A stretch of DNA of 26,692 nucleotides from 2-02-FULL-55-14 sp964581115 (lineage in GTDB: Bacteria; Bacteroidota; Ignavibacteria; UBA10030). Both the position numbers and the translations under genes were made by a program. Under the pieces are notes generated by a model. It did not search any database and was not told where the DNA came from. It saw only the letters and a list, made by a program, of their open reading frames with translations. The stretch is taken from assembly GCA_964581115.1 (NCBI GenBank), contig CAZOMY010000038.1, forward strand, positions 1 through 26,692. The letters run 5' to 3'. This document shows, piece by piece, positions 14,666-23,103 of the stretch. Each line of letters begins with the position of its first letter. Positions within the stretch are counted from its first letter, which is position 1.

Positions 14666-15799
14666 ATGCTAATCACCATCGGACAACACATCATGTTCGT
14701 CAGCCTCCTGACCACTCTTTTTCTGTCCTGCGGCTACGTCGCGGGACATCTCCCATCCGGAACGGAAGCAGCCGAAGGCATCGAAGAGATACGTCTTCCT
14801 GCTGGATTTCGCATCGAATTGTGGGCCGACGAGATCGAAGGGGCCCGGTCGATGGCCCTAAGTCCTTCGGGCATCGTGTATGTCGGCACCCGGACGAAGG
14901 ACAAGCTCTACGCCGTCGTCCCTGGCGGGCGTTCGAGGCGGGTCGTGGTCGTAGCCGATGGATTGACCTCTCCCAACGGCGTTGCGTGGCACAACGGGAG
15001 CCTTTACGTAGCCGAGATCTCGCGCATCATTCGATTCGACGACATCGACCGCACCTACGCTTCGAAGCCGAAGTATTCGGTGGTGAACGATCAGTTCCCG
15101 ACGGACCGGCATCATGGCTGGAAGTTCATTGCGTTCGGTCCGGACGGCAAGCTCTATGTGCCGGTGGGCGCGCCTTGCAATACGTGCGAGCGTGAAGACC
15201 CCCGCTACGCGTCGATCATGCGGATGGATTCCGACGGGTCGAATGTGGAAATATTCGCTTCGGGTATCCGCAACACCGTGGGGTTCGCCTGGCATCCAGA
15301 GGACCAGGTTCTCTGGTTCACCGACAATGGGCGAGACTGGTTGGGAGACGACCTGCCGCCGGATGAGCTGAACCGGGCGCCGCGGCAAGGACTGCATTTC
15401 GGATTCCCGTATATCTACGGAAGGAACCGCCGCGACACCAGCTATCCGGCCGTCGACACGTCGAAGTACGTGCCGGCAGCGCTTGAGCTCGGTCCGCACG
15501 TTGCGGCATTGGGGATGCGATTCTACTCCGGCACGATGTTCCCAGAGCGCTACCGGAACGGCATCTTCATCGCCGAGCACGGTTCATGGAACCGCAGCAA
15601 GCCTCTGGGGTACCGGGTGATGTTCGTTCGCCTCGAAGGTCAACAGCCGGTCTCCTACGAGGTGTTCGCGGAAGGATGGCTGGGGAACGCGACGGCCTGG
15701 GGTCGGCCGGTGGATGTTCAGATGCTCCCCGATGGGTCGATGCTCGTGTCGGACGACAAGGCCGGCGCGATCTACCGCGTGACCTACGCGCCGTCGTGA
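14666..15799 (+). CDS. PQQ-dependent sugar dehydrogenase family protein (glucose/sorbosone dehydrogenase fold), exported
   Basis: A 377-residue protein. GGGGAG six bases before the ATG at 14666 sets the start. The N-terminus (MLITIGQHIMFVSLLTTLFLSCGYVAG) is an export signal, possibly lipoprotein (Cys22 after FLS). The mature part is a six-bladed beta-propeller of the GSDH family: GFRIELWADEIEGARSMALSPSGIVYVGTR, then SPNGVAWHNGSLYVAEISRIIRFD, HHGWKFIAFGPDGKLYVPVGAPCNTCEREDPRYASIMRMD, GIRNTVGFAWHP, LWFTDNGRDWLGDDLPPDELN and IFIAEHGSWNRS. It is expected to act in the periplasm on a sugar or aldose-like substrate with PQQ; the true substrate cannot be read from sequence. No PQQ biosynthesis genes are in the window. 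It is convergent with the phosphatase gene, only nine bases apart. Confidence 0.88.
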   Translation: MLITIGQHIMFVSLLTTLFLSCGYVAGHLPSGTEAAEGIEEIRLPAGFRIELWADEIEGARSMALSPSGIVYVGTRTKDKLYAVVPGGRSRRVVVVADGLTSPNGVAWHNGSLYVAEISRIIRFDDIDRTYASKPKYSVVNDQFPTDRHHGWKFIAFGPDGKLYVPVGAPCNTCEREDPRYASIMRMDSDGSNVEIFASGIRNTVGFAWHPEDQVLWFTDNGRDWLGDDLPPDELNRAPRQGLHFGFPYIYGRNRRDTSYPAVDTSKYVPAALELGPHVAALGMRFYSGTMFPERYRNGIFIAEHGSWNRSKPLGYRVMFVRLEGQQPVSYEVFAEGWLGNATAWGRPVDVQMLPDGSMLVSDDKAGAIYRVTYAPS

Positions 15800-15808
15800 C
15801 TTCGGCCG

Positions 15809-17017
15809 TCAGGCCGCCGGTGTTCGAACGAGAACGAAGGTGACGTCATCCGTGCGCTGACCTGAGCCGACGTGCCGATCATAGGCATCGCGCACGGCTC
15901 TCAGCGGGTCGTCAGTGGCGAGCAGATCCGACAGACGGTCCGAACCAAACTCGAGCCCGGCTGAATTCCTTGCTTCTGTCAGTCCGTCGGAATATAAGGC
16001 CAGCCGGTCCTCGGCCCTCCAGCTTCGGCGCTCCACGCGGTAGAGGGTTGACGGGGACGTACCCAAGGGCACACTCGGCGTCCGGAGCGCCTCCGTCGTC
16101 CCGTCGGATCGCCGGTGCATAACCGCCGGATGCCCGGCTGTCGACACCTCCACTTCTCCTCTCCTTCGATCCACGATCGCCGCCGCCGCAGTAACGAAGA
16201 CATTTCGTTCCGTCAGCCGAAACAAGGTCGCGTTGACGCTCGTGAGGAGTGCGGCGGCCGACAATGAGCGGGCGATGTCATGCACGAGCAGGCTCTTCGT
16301 CATCGCCGCGACGAGTCCCGCCCCAACGCCGTGCCCGGAAGCGTCGGCGATGAAGACCACCAATTGATCGGGCGAAGGCTGCACGAATTCGAAGACATCG
16401 CCGCCGATCCTGTGCGCCGGGAGCGTCCACCCGTCCGCCATGCACCATGCAGTCCGCACGGCATGCTTCGGCACGAGCGCGTCGTGCACCGACCGCGCCA
16501 CCTGGATCTCCGCCTCGACGGCTGCGCGTCGCCGCGTCTCCCTGGACACTGAGATGATGAACAGCGAGTACCCGGCGGTGAGCAGGAACACCGCCAAGAC
16601 ACCGTGGGCCTGCCGATTGGCGACAACGGAACGGTGAGCCTCGAGACTTCCGGCCTCGTGCCAGAACTCCTGACGCGGTGCCTCCGGCTGTCCCAGAAGC
16701 CAGGCTTCCACGGGCACCACCTCCAATTGGATGAGCAGGAATCCCGCCACCAGGAGGACGAAGTACGGAGGACGTCGGTATGTGAGAATCACAAGACCGG
16801 CAAATGTGCCGCTCAACAGTGTGAGAAAGACCGTGTGTCCCCAAGGCGCCGGACCGGCGGACGGCTCCATGAGAGCGACCAGCGGTCCCATCATACCGAA
16901 CAAGAAGAACACGGCCGCGGCGAAAAGCCAACGACCTGTGCGATCGAGAGTTTGGAGCGAATCTGGAAACAAGCGGTTCAACAGCCGCCACCAAGTCAGC
17001 ATGGAGAGGGTTGACAT
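15809..17017 (-). CDS. Membrane-anchored PP2C/SpoIIE-family protein phosphatase
   Basis: A 402-residue protein. The N-terminal half has about four hydrophobic segments (about 30-50, 62-79, 85-101, 138-156) with an extra-membrane loop of about 35 residues between the third and fourth, then a short coiled linker (SRETRRRAAVEAEIQVARSVHDALVP), typical for RsbU-like proteins. The C-terminal phosphatase domain has the metal-binding motifs RIGGDVFEF (Asp207), ADASGHGVGAGLVAAM (Asp225), STAGHPAVM, LYSDGLTEA and the final TDDVTFVLVR. It should dephosphorylate a serine/threonine phosphoprotein, such as an anti-sigma-factor antagonist, in partner switching. No antagonist or anti-sigma gene is adjacent. 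The start at 17017 is not backed by a strong ribosome site; Met6 is an alternative. Confidence 0.92.
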   Translation of the reverse strand: MSTLSMLTWWRLLNRLFPDSLQTLDRTGRWLFAAAVFFLFGMMGPLVALMEPSAGPAPWGHTVFLTLLSGTFAGLVILTYRRPPYFVLLVAGFLLIQLEVVPVEAWLLGQPEAPRQEFWHEAGSLEAHRSVVANRQAHGVLAVFLLTAGYSLFIISVSRETRRRAAVEAEIQVARSVHDALVPKHAVRTAWCMADGWTLPAHRIGGDVFEFVQPSPDQLVVFIADASGHGVGAGLVAAMTKSLLVHDIARSLSAAALLTSVNATLFRLTERNVFVTAAAAIVDRRRGEVEVSTAGHPAVMHRRSDGTTEALRTPSVPLGTSPSTLYRVERRSWRAEDRLALYSDGLTEARNSAGLEFGSDRLSDLLATDDPLRAVRDAYDRHVGSGQRTDDVTFVLVRTPAA

Positions 17018-17141
17018 CAGGAGTGGGTGACCCTGTCATATACGGGCGGATAGATGCCTCGGTTGCACACGCCGGCGATCGACAAGAACCCGAAAGCCGT
17101 TCCACGCCATACAGCGGACGTCGAACGGTTTGGAGGGGAGG

Positions 17142-17675
17142 CTACAGCGCCGAGAGCACGGCCTGAAGACGGTCGAAGCTGGTCCCCCAGCCTTTTGTCG
17201 TGCTCATCGTCAGGTGGGCATCGCGGTCGGCCACGTTGGTGAAGCGGGCTTCGACCGTCAACAGCGTTCCTCCTTCCGAGGGGGCGAACGTAGCAACCAA
17301 CCGGAGGTCGTCGGCCCGCGACTCCTTTGGTGCACCGCGATAGGTGTTGAAAAGATGATGCCAATCGGAAGGATGTTCCTTGGTACTCATCGTCAGGACG
17401 ACGCGCACCGGCGGCTGAAGGTCCTCAAAGACCCCGGTGAGCGGGAAGTGGACCCCGTCGGGGGACATCATGACGATGCGATACGCTCCGCCGGGGCGTG
17501 CGTCCACCTCGCACACCGGGTTCTCGAAGGGGCCCCACCAACGCGACAGCATTGCAGGGTCCGTCCAGGCCTGCCACAGCACGTCCGGCGGAGCTGCGAA
17601 CCAGCGAGACAACGTGATCGTCGGCTCGCCGTCGGGAGCGATGACGTGCATGGTCTGGGAGGATTGATCGGACAT
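17142..17675 (-). CDS. AHSA1/SRPBCC-domain protein
   Basis: A 177-residue START-like (AHSA1) protein. It contains ITLSRWFAAPPDVLWQAWTDPAMLSRWWGP (20-49), DARPGGAYRIVMMSPDG, PLTGVFEDLQPPVRVVLTM, EGGTLLTVEARF and TTKGWGTSFDRLQAVLSAL, all standard for the family. The deep pocket of the fold usually binds small hydrophobic ligands; no ligand is known here. It stands alone between the phosphatase and kefC genes on the same strand, with gaps of about 120 bases on each side. No ribosome site is clear before the ATG at 17675. Confidence 0.93.
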   Translation of the reverse strand: MSDQSSQTMHVIAPDGEPTITLSRWFAAPPDVLWQAWTDPAMLSRWWGPFENPVCEVDARPGGAYRIVMMSPDGVHFPLTGVFEDLQPPVRVVLTMSTKEHPSDWHHLFNTYRGAPKESRADDLRLVATFAPSEGGTLLTVEARFTNVADRDAHLTMSTTKGWGTSFDRLQAVLSAL

Positions 17676-17796
17676 GGCGTTTTGGGGATCTAAGGTGAAG
17701 GGTCGCGGCCCGTGGAGATATCGGCCGGCTCTTCAAACTACGGATTGGCGAGGCATTTCGCAATCGATCTCGGGCCGCACACAACAGGCAGTTGAG

Positions 17797-19716
17797 TCAC
17801 GCTGTCGAAGTTGGTGTGCCCGACGGGGGTGCCACAGGTCTTCCGCCGTACTCTTGGCGGAGCGATTCGGCGTCCCAACCGGCGTCGCGATCCGTATCGG
17901 TATCCTGGAGGTCCGACGTCAGAAGCTGTTCGAGGTCTTCAATGTGCCGGCGCGTGGCGCTGATGTATGAAGTGCGGTCACCGCGCGCGGCTGTCAGGTC
18001 GCGCACGGCAGCTTCGTCGTGGCGCATGAATTTCTGCGCCGCCCGGTGAGCTTGGTAGGCGCGAAATCCCAGTATTCCGAGCGCCTCTTCTCCCATGCGT
18101 AGCGATGCATCGAAGGCGGTCCGATACACGCGATCGACTCCGGCCGCGATCAGCTCGTGAGCATCTTGAGCGTCAAAGGCCCTGGCAAGAATCTTCAGAC
18201 CGGGAAATTCGTCTCTCACCAGCTTGACGAGCGCGAGCGTCTTCTCAGGAGTATCGAGCGCAATGACCATCAACGAAGCCGAGGATGCCCCGGCGATGTG
18301 CAACAGGTCGAGACGTGTGGCGTCGCCGTAGTAAACCTTCAGCCCCATCGCCCGCAAGAGGTCGACGCGATCGGAATCGATATCGAGCACGGTGGTCGGC
18401 ACGCCGTTGGCTCGCAGCAGACGGCCCACGGTCGAGCCGAAGCTCCCGAATCCGGCTATGATAACGGGCCGCCGCTCTTCGATCACGTCGCTCTGACGGG
18501 CGTCTGCCCGTCGGGTTCCGATGCGGGGTACGATCGCGCGCTCATACAACGTAAAGAGCAATGGTGTCATCGCCATCGAAAGGGCCACGACGGCTACCAT
18601 CGGCGAGGTTACCTCGGGCTCAAGGACGCCTTCCTGCCCCGCAAACGACAGGAGCACGAACGCGAACTCGCCCACCTGCGGCAATCCAAAAGCGAGCAGC
18701 AGGCGTTGATCCATTCCAAGCTTGAACCCCCAACCGAGCGCATACAGGATGAGACCCTTGACGGCCACGATCAGCAGGACGAGCCCTCCGATCAACCATG
18801 GCTCATCCCCGATCAGTCCAAAATCGATGGAAGCTCCCACCGCGATAAAGAAGAGTCCGAGGAGAAGACCCTTGAAAGGCTCGATATCGCTCTCGAGCTC
18901 GTGGCGGTACTCGCTGTTGGCCAGCATGACACCGGCGAGAAACGCCCCGAGAGCCGGGCTTAAGCCGACCTCCGTCATCAAGAGCGCTACGCCGATGACA
19001 AGCAGGAGCGCCGCAGCCGTGAACACCTCTCTCGATCTCGTCTGGGCGATGACACGAAATAACGGACGGACCAGGTACCGCCCGGCTACCACGACCAGTA
19101 CCAGCGCTCCCAGAACGGCGAGCGTCTGGACCCAACCGGGCAACGCCGCGAAAGCGGTCGGGGAATGCGCATCACCCCGGGTTTCGGCAGCCGGAGCCAC
19201 GGCAAGCAACGGGAAGACCGCCAGCATCGGAATGACGGCGATATCCTGGAACAGCAGAATGGCAAATGAGCTTTGTCCGCCCGCGGTCTTGAGGAGCCCC
19301 TTTTCATTCAGGCTCTGAAGTACGATCGCCGTGGAAGACATCGCAACGATCAGTCCGATGGCCAGCGCCGCCTTCCATTCCAGACCGATGATGACGCCGA
19401 GGGCTCCGACCGCCAGCGACGTCGCCGCGACCTGGAGCCCTCCCATCCCGAGGATGGGTGCTCGCAATCGCCAGAGCAACGACGGTTCGAGCTCCAGTCC
19501 GACGACGAAGAGCATCATCACGACGCCAAACTCGGCGAAATGCATCACATCCTGTCCTTCGGAGCCCAACAGACCAAGGACGAACGGACCGATCCCGACG
19601 CCGGCGAGAAGATAGCCCAACACCGAACCAAGACCGAGCCGCTTAGCCAACGGCACCGCGATCACAGCTGCAGTCAGGTAGATGAAGGCCTGAACCAGAA
19701 AACTCTGACCGCTCAT
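17797..19716 (-). CDS. kefC: Kef-type K+/H+ antiporter (CPA2 family) with RCK domain
   Basis: A 639-residue protein. The membrane part (about 1-390) has roughly 12 hydrophobic segments and the CPA2 motifs VLGYLLAGVGIGPFVLG, MLFVVGLELEPSLLW, MSSTAIVLQSL, FAILLFQDIAVIPML, GAFLAGVMLANSEYRHELESDIEPFKGLLLGLFFIAVGASIDFG (very close to enterobacterial KefB/KefC) and FGLPQVGEFAFVLLS. The cytoplasmic RCK/TrkA-N domain begins about residue 406 (VIIAGFGSFGSTVGRLL) and has VLDID and YGDATRLDLL. A hydrophilic tail ends the protein. In E. coli such proteins expel K+ when glutathione adducts bind. The gene overlaps the KefF-like gene by four bases (ATGA), matching the kefFC arrangement. Confidence 0.94.
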   Translation of the reverse strand: MSGQSFLVQAFIYLTAAVIAVPLAKRLGLGSVLGYLLAGVGIGPFVLGLLGSEGQDVMHFAEFGVVMMLFVVGLELEPSLLWRLRAPILGMGGLQVAATSLAVGALGVIIGLEWKAALAIGLIVAMSSTAIVLQSLNEKGLLKTAGGQSSFAILLFQDIAVIPMLAVFPLLAVAPAAETRGDAHSPTAFAALPGWVQTLAVLGALVLVVVAGRYLVRPLFRVIAQTRSREVFTAAALLLVIGVALLMTEVGLSPALGAFLAGVMLANSEYRHELESDIEPFKGLLLGLFFIAVGASIDFGLIGDEPWLIGGLVLLIVAVKGLILYALGWGFKLGMDQRLLLAFGLPQVGEFAFVLLSFAGQEGVLEPEVTSPMVAVVALSMAMTPLLFTLYERAIVPRIGTRRADARQSDVIEERRPVIIAGFGSFGSTVGRLLRANGVPTTVLDIDSDRVDLLRAMGLKVYYGDATRLDLLHIAGASSASLMVIALDTPEKTLALVKLVRDEFPGLKILARAFDAQDAHELIAAGVDRVYRTAFDASLRMGEEALGILGFRAYQAHRAAQKFMRHDEAAVRDLTAARGDRTSYISATRRHIEDLEQLLTSDLQDTDTDRDAGWDAESLRQEYGGRPVAPPSGTPTSTA

Positions 19717-20324
19717 GGGCGTGACTCCTTTCCCTCTGCGTCGAGCACGTCGTCGAGTGTAGCGTCACGACGGTCCGGCGGCAGGTCGAGCCGCCCCTCA
19801 CAGAGGTCCGTCACAACACGGCGGTAGCGCTCGCATTCCCGCTCGATGTCGGGAACCGTCAGCCGATGAGTGCCGTGGATGACATACGGCGGAAGGAACT
19901 CCATGCCGCACAGGCGGGCGGTCTGTTCCAACGGGGCCATCAACTCCCTCATCGAGAACCGGTTGTGCCCTTTTCGGTCGTAGGCCGACCGAGGACCGCC
20001 CGTGCTGACGATGTGCATGATCTTCTTGCCCCGCAAGGCCGTGCCCTTCGACCCGTAGGCCCAGCCGTGCTCAAGCACGAGGTCTTGCCATTGCTTCAGC
20101 AGGGGGGGAATGCTGTACCAATAGAAGGGATGCTGGACAAGGATCAGATCGTGCTCCGTCAGCAGGGATTGCTCACGGGCAACATCCACATCGAAGCGTG
20201 GATACAACTCATACAGATCGTGAAAGGTCAGTCCTTCCAGAGGCGGCAGCGACTGGACCAGACGCCGATGGACGCGCGAGCGCTCGATCGCCGGATGGGC
20301 AAAGAGGAGCAGTGTTCGGATCAT
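19713..20324 (-). CDS. kefF: KefF/KefG-like NAD(P)H quinone oxidoreductase, Kef ancillary protein
   Basis: A 203-residue flavodoxin-fold protein of the YwrO/KefF/KefG family, expected to bind FMN. It contains LFAHPAIERSRVHRRLV (7-23), LYELYPRFDVDVAREQ (37-52), LILVQHPFYWYSIPPLLKQWQDLVLEHGWAYG (about 61-92), ALRGKKIMHIVSTGGPRSAY and PLEQTARLCGMEFLPPYVIHGTHRL. In enterobacteria the subunit is needed for full activity of KefC (KefF) or KefB (KefG), and also reduces quinones; I cannot separate the two subtypes by eye. Both ends overlap neighbours by ATGA: the stop overlaps kefC and the start overlaps the stop of the secreted protein gene upstream. The C-terminal charged tail of about 30 residues is extra. 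Confidence 0.92.
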   Translation of the reverse strand: MIRTLLLFAHPAIERSRVHRRLVQSLPPLEGLTFHDLYELYPRFDVDVAREQSLLTEHDLILVQHPFYWYSIPPLLKQWQDLVLEHGWAYGSKGTALRGKKIMHIVSTGGPRSAYDRKGHNRFSMRELMAPLEQTARLCGMEFLPPYVIHGTHRLTVPDIERECERYRRVVTDLCEGRLDLPPDRRDATLDDVLDAEGKESRP

Positions 20325-21064
20325 CGAGCGTAGGTCCTGCCGTCATACGTGAAGGCACCGATGCTTCCGTCCCCGAAACGCTCTTTGACCCGCGCTTCTC
20401 CCTCGGAACCGTCTGCAAACCGCACCAGGATCCGGTCGCCCTCGACGCGATACGTTCCGCGGTTGCCGCTGTCGGCGCCGTACGCAAGCCCTGCTCCGGT
20501 CTGAGTCCCCGTCTGATCGTACTGATTCGCGCTGTGCGCCGATTCCGAATTCCAGGCGAATCCACCCCGTCCGTCGAATGTCACGTAGGTGGTCCACGAT
20601 GAGGATCCTGTCGAAGAAGAGGCGCTGGAATAGCTCATGAATCGCCCGACGAGCAGATGTTCGTGGCCCGACGCCGGCGTTTCCGACGGACCCGGAGAGG
20701 CCGGACGGTTTGCGGTCGCCGAGTTCGCAGAGACGCGTCGGAAGGACAGCCGGTCCCCTTCCTCAAGCGTCAGCACCAGCAGATCCCCCTTGAGAACGTA
20801 CGGATAGTCGACCTGCTGGCCGTCTTCGTTGAGACGGATGACCTTCGGCGTCAGTACGTACGAGAACGCCTCGCCCTCGAGTTCCAGTTCGGTCGCAGAC
20901 TTGAAGACCAACCGAACGACTGCGTCGCCATCGACGGCCTCCCATGTTCCCGTCAGGGCTGGGGTCTTCGCCGGGGGTTTGGAGGCTTTCTGGGCCAACA
21001 TGGTGTGCCCCGTGAGAATTATCAGCATGCCGCACAGCAGAAGGCGGAACAACAGTGTCATCAT
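20321..21064 (-). CDS. Secreted protein of unknown function, first gene of the kef operon
   Basis: A 247-residue protein from the ATG at 21064, chosen because it gives a signal peptide (MMTLLFRLLLCGMLIILTGHTMLAQ) and has AGAGGA-like sequence (GAGGACACACTCG) upstream; a longer open frame of 305 codons lacks a signal. Two beta-rich domains are visible. Residues 36-110 (LTGTWEAVDGD...LELEGEAFSYVL...YPYVLKGDLLVLTLEEGDRLSFRR) resemble small lipocalin-like domains. After a Ser/Pro/Ala linker comes LLVGRFMSYSSASSSTGSSSWTTYVTFDGRGGFAW...RGTYRVEGDRILVRFADGSE. No enzyme motif is seen. The four-base overlap with kefF implies co-expression with the K+ efflux system, which is unusual for an exported protein. 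Confidence 0.85.
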   Translation of the reverse strand: MMTLLFRLLLCGMLIILTGHTMLAQKASKPPAKTPALTGTWEAVDGDAVVRLVFKSATELELEGEAFSYVLTPKVIRLNEDGQQVDYPYVLKGDLLVLTLEEGDRLSFRRVSANSATANRPASPGPSETPASGHEHLLVGRFMSYSSASSSTGSSSWTTYVTFDGRGGFAWNSESAHSANQYDQTGTQTGAGLAYGADSGNRGTYRVEGDRILVRFADGSEGEARVKERFGDGSIGAFTYDGRTYAR

Positions 21065-21078
21065 CGAGTGTGTCCTCT

Positions 21079-21094
21079 TTCCTAATCTTAGGAA
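21079..21094. promoter_or_regulatory. Palindrome in the leader of the secreted-protein/kef operon
   Basis: Perfect inverted repeat TTCCTAA-TC-TTAGGAA, 15 bases upstream of the start codon at 21064. It could be an operator or a small leader hairpin. Its half-site CCTA is shared with a second palindrome 80 bases away. Confidence 0.45.
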
Positions 21095-21171
21095 CATACT
21101 TTTCCTCCTCGCGAAAGGCAAGGTGGATGGTCGCCTCTGACGTGCACCGAGCTTTGTCCCACACTGTTTTC

Positions 21172-21186
21172 TCCCTATGATAGGGA
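21172..21186. promoter_or_regulatory. Palindrome in the divergent promoter region
   Basis: Perfect inverted repeat TCCCTAT-G-ATAGGGA with a one-base centre, in the 156-base gap between the kef operon and the polysaccharide lyase gene. It sits about 35 bases before the lyase start. The short AT-containing dyad suggests a transcription-factor site. Confidence 0.5.
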
Positions 21187-21220
21187 TGGTCATTCGCACA
21201 CTCCGACAAGACACATCGCC

Positions 21221-22645
21221 ATGGATCCAATCCGACACTCTTCCATGTTCCCCTTTATGCTCGTGCTTGCAGCGTTGATGCTCGTCGGCCCTGCCGGTTG
21301 CTCATCACCGGAGCGGGAGGTCAGCAACTCCGCCGAGCTGAAGTCGGCGATCGAAGCCGCGGAGCCCGGCAACCGCATCATCCTTCACGATGGCACGTAC
21401 GACGTGGGGGGCGACCTGACGATCTCGGTCAAGGCATCGGCCGATGCGCCGTTCGAGATCGTCGCGAAGAACCGGGGAAAAGCGGTCATCACCGGGCCGA
21501 CCCGATTCTTCATTACGGGGTCGGAACACATCGTGATCGAGGGTCTGACGTTTCGGAGCACGCGTGGTCCGGCGATCGAACTGCGCGGAAGCCGGCACGT
21601 ACGCATAACGCGAAACCACTTCCAACTCGAAGAGTCGGAGCGCAGCTCATGGGTCATGATCGACGGCATCAAGGGAGATACTGTCACGCTCAGCGGCTAC
21701 AATCGTATCGACCATAACGGCTTCGAAAAGAAGTCGCAGTTGGGCAACTTCATCACGGTCGAAGGAACCAAGCGCGGGGAGCCGCAGGTGTCTCAGCACG
21801 ACCGGATCGACCATAACCTGTTCGCCGACATCGGCCCGAGGGCCGAGAACGTGCTCGAAGCCATCCGTATCGGGTCTTCGATGTACTCGCTCTCGAGCGG
21901 TTACACGGTGCTTGAGCATAACCTGTTCGAGCGTTGCGACGGCGACCCGGAGTATATCTCGATCAAGTCGAGTCATGATACGATCCGCTACAATACCTTC
22001 CGCGAGTGCCTTGGCTCGCTTTCCCTGCGTCATGGCAACGGCAGCGTGGTCGAGGGGAATTACATCCTCGGCAACGGGCGCACGGGGAGTTTCCTCGACA
22101 GCACGGGCAAGACGTGGACGCTCGGCACGGGCGGCGTACGGTTCTGCGGATCGGACATGACGATCGTCGGGAACTATTTCGAAGGCGTGACGGGGACGGA
22201 ATGGGATGCCACCATGGCGGTCACAGGCGGCGACGCAGAATACGGCGACGGACAACCCCTGACGAAGCACTTCCGGATCCGCAATGCGACGATCGCAGGC
22301 AACCTGCTCGTCAACAATGCGGAAGGGATGGAGTTCGGCTACAATGGAGGTGGCTTCCAGGGCAATTGGTGGCCGATGGCGCCGATCGACATGAGGATCG
22401 AAAACAACGTCATCGTAGGCACGACTGGCACACTCATCAAATTCTACAATCCGCCCCTGCAGACCACGTGGAAGGACAATCTTGTATGGCCGACGGGCAA
22501 GGCGGCGGCGATGAGCCGTCCTATCAATGGCGTGCGCGTCGCAGACCCGAAGCTCCAGCAGACCGACGGCATCTGGCATCTTCCCGGCCGGGTGCCGGAG
22601 CGCAAACCGCTGACCCGGACCGACGTCGGTCCATGGGCACCGTAG
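21221..22645 (+). CDS. Polysaccharide lyase family 6 protein (alginate lyase/chondroitinase B-like), exported
   Basis: A 474-residue protein. An N-terminal signal (FPFMLVLAALMLVGPAGCSS) with Cys27 suggests a lipoprotein, although the box is imperfect. The rest is a right-handed parallel beta-helix with repeated N/D-H-N-x-F turns (RITRNHF, RIDHNGF, RIDHNLF, VLEHNLF, IRYNTF). PL6 signatures: NGFEKKSQLGNFITVEG, EAIRIGSS (Glu213, Arg216), EYISIKSS with Lys249, and LSLRHGN with Arg270. Lys and Arg at this spacing match the catalytic pair of chondroitinase B. It should cleave uronic-acid polysaccharides by beta-elimination in the periplasm or at the cell surface; the substrate (alginate or glycosaminoglycan) is not decided by sequence. 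It stands alone, with no SusCD or other PUL genes. Met9 is an alternative start. Confidence 0.92.
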   Translation: MDPIRHSSMFPFMLVLAALMLVGPAGCSSPEREVSNSAELKSAIEAAEPGNRIILHDGTYDVGGDLTISVKASADAPFEIVAKNRGKAVITGPTRFFITGSEHIVIEGLTFRSTRGPAIELRGSRHVRITRNHFQLEESERSSWVMIDGIKGDTVTLSGYNRIDHNGFEKKSQLGNFITVEGTKRGEPQVSQHDRIDHNLFADIGPRAENVLEAIRIGSSMYSLSSGYTVLEHNLFERCDGDPEYISIKSSHDTIRYNTFRECLGSLSLRHGNGSVVEGNYILGNGRTGSFLDSTGKTWTLGTGGVRFCGSDMTIVGNYFEGVTGTEWDATMAVTGGDAEYGDGQPLTKHFRIRNATIAGNLLVNNAEGMEFGYNGGGFQGNWWPMAPIDMRIENNVIVGTTGTLIKFYNPPLQTTWKDNLVWPTGKAAAMSRPINGVRVADPKLQQTDGIWHLPGRVPERKPLTRTDVGPWAP

Positions 22646-23054
22646 AACTGACGATCAACAGGAGGTCATCGAAAGCGAAGGAGCGGTTTCGGACGCAGCC
22701 TCTCGCCGCGGCGTTCGCCGCTTGGCTAGAAACGTGTATTCCTTTTCGAGGCGATCGTGGCGGCACCCCGAGAGCCGGCTTCTCGAACAGCCCTATCGGT
22801 TTCGATGGCCAGTGGTGCTTCGGGTTGCCTCAATGCCACCCGAATGATTCGGCAGAGGCGTGGTGTTCTGCAGATGATCGCTTCGCTCCATCGGCCGGAA
22901 CTGAGCTGCGCCGGCGTGCTGTAGGATGAGATGAACCCTGAAGTCGTAGGCCGGTTATGGCTGGCCTGAACCGCTTACTCTACAACCGCACGGATCCACA
23001 ATGACTCCACGCAGTAGCGCCGTCAGCTTGAGCCGCTGGTTATAGGTGCCGGTC
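22646..23054. other. Gene-free stretch between the lyase gene and the toxin-antitoxin pair
   Basis: About 410 bases at normal GC. I see no credible coding sequence, no terminator with a T-run and no repeat matching elsewhere in the window. A short AGGCC...GGCCT dyad at 22948-22967 is the only structure. The stretch may be a remnant junction left by arrival of the toxin-antitoxin pair. Confidence 0.4.
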
Positions 23055-23083
23055 TTGTGGATGGTTATTACATGTGTTATAAT
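23055..23083 (+). promoter_or_regulatory. Extended -10 promoter of the toxin-antitoxin operon
   Basis: TTGTGG (23055-23060), a 17-base spacer and a perfect TATAAT (23078-23083), with an extended -10 TGT immediately before it. Transcription should start about 23090. That favours the ATG at 23104, with AAAGGA seven bases upstream, over the ATG at 23086. Confidence 0.7.
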
Positions 23084-23103
23084 GCATGCGAAAGGACACC
23101 GCC

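Noticed and set aside
22006..22929. Plus-strand open frame overlapping the end of the lyase gene
   Set aside because: It is out of frame with a convincing PL6 protein and its translation is Arg/Gly/His-rich without domains.
23028..23052. Possible integron attC-like end (GCCGCTGGTTATAGG) before the toxin-antitoxin pair
   Set aside because: The sequence does not fit the GTTRRRY core and no matching partner box is found downstream; no integrase is in the window.
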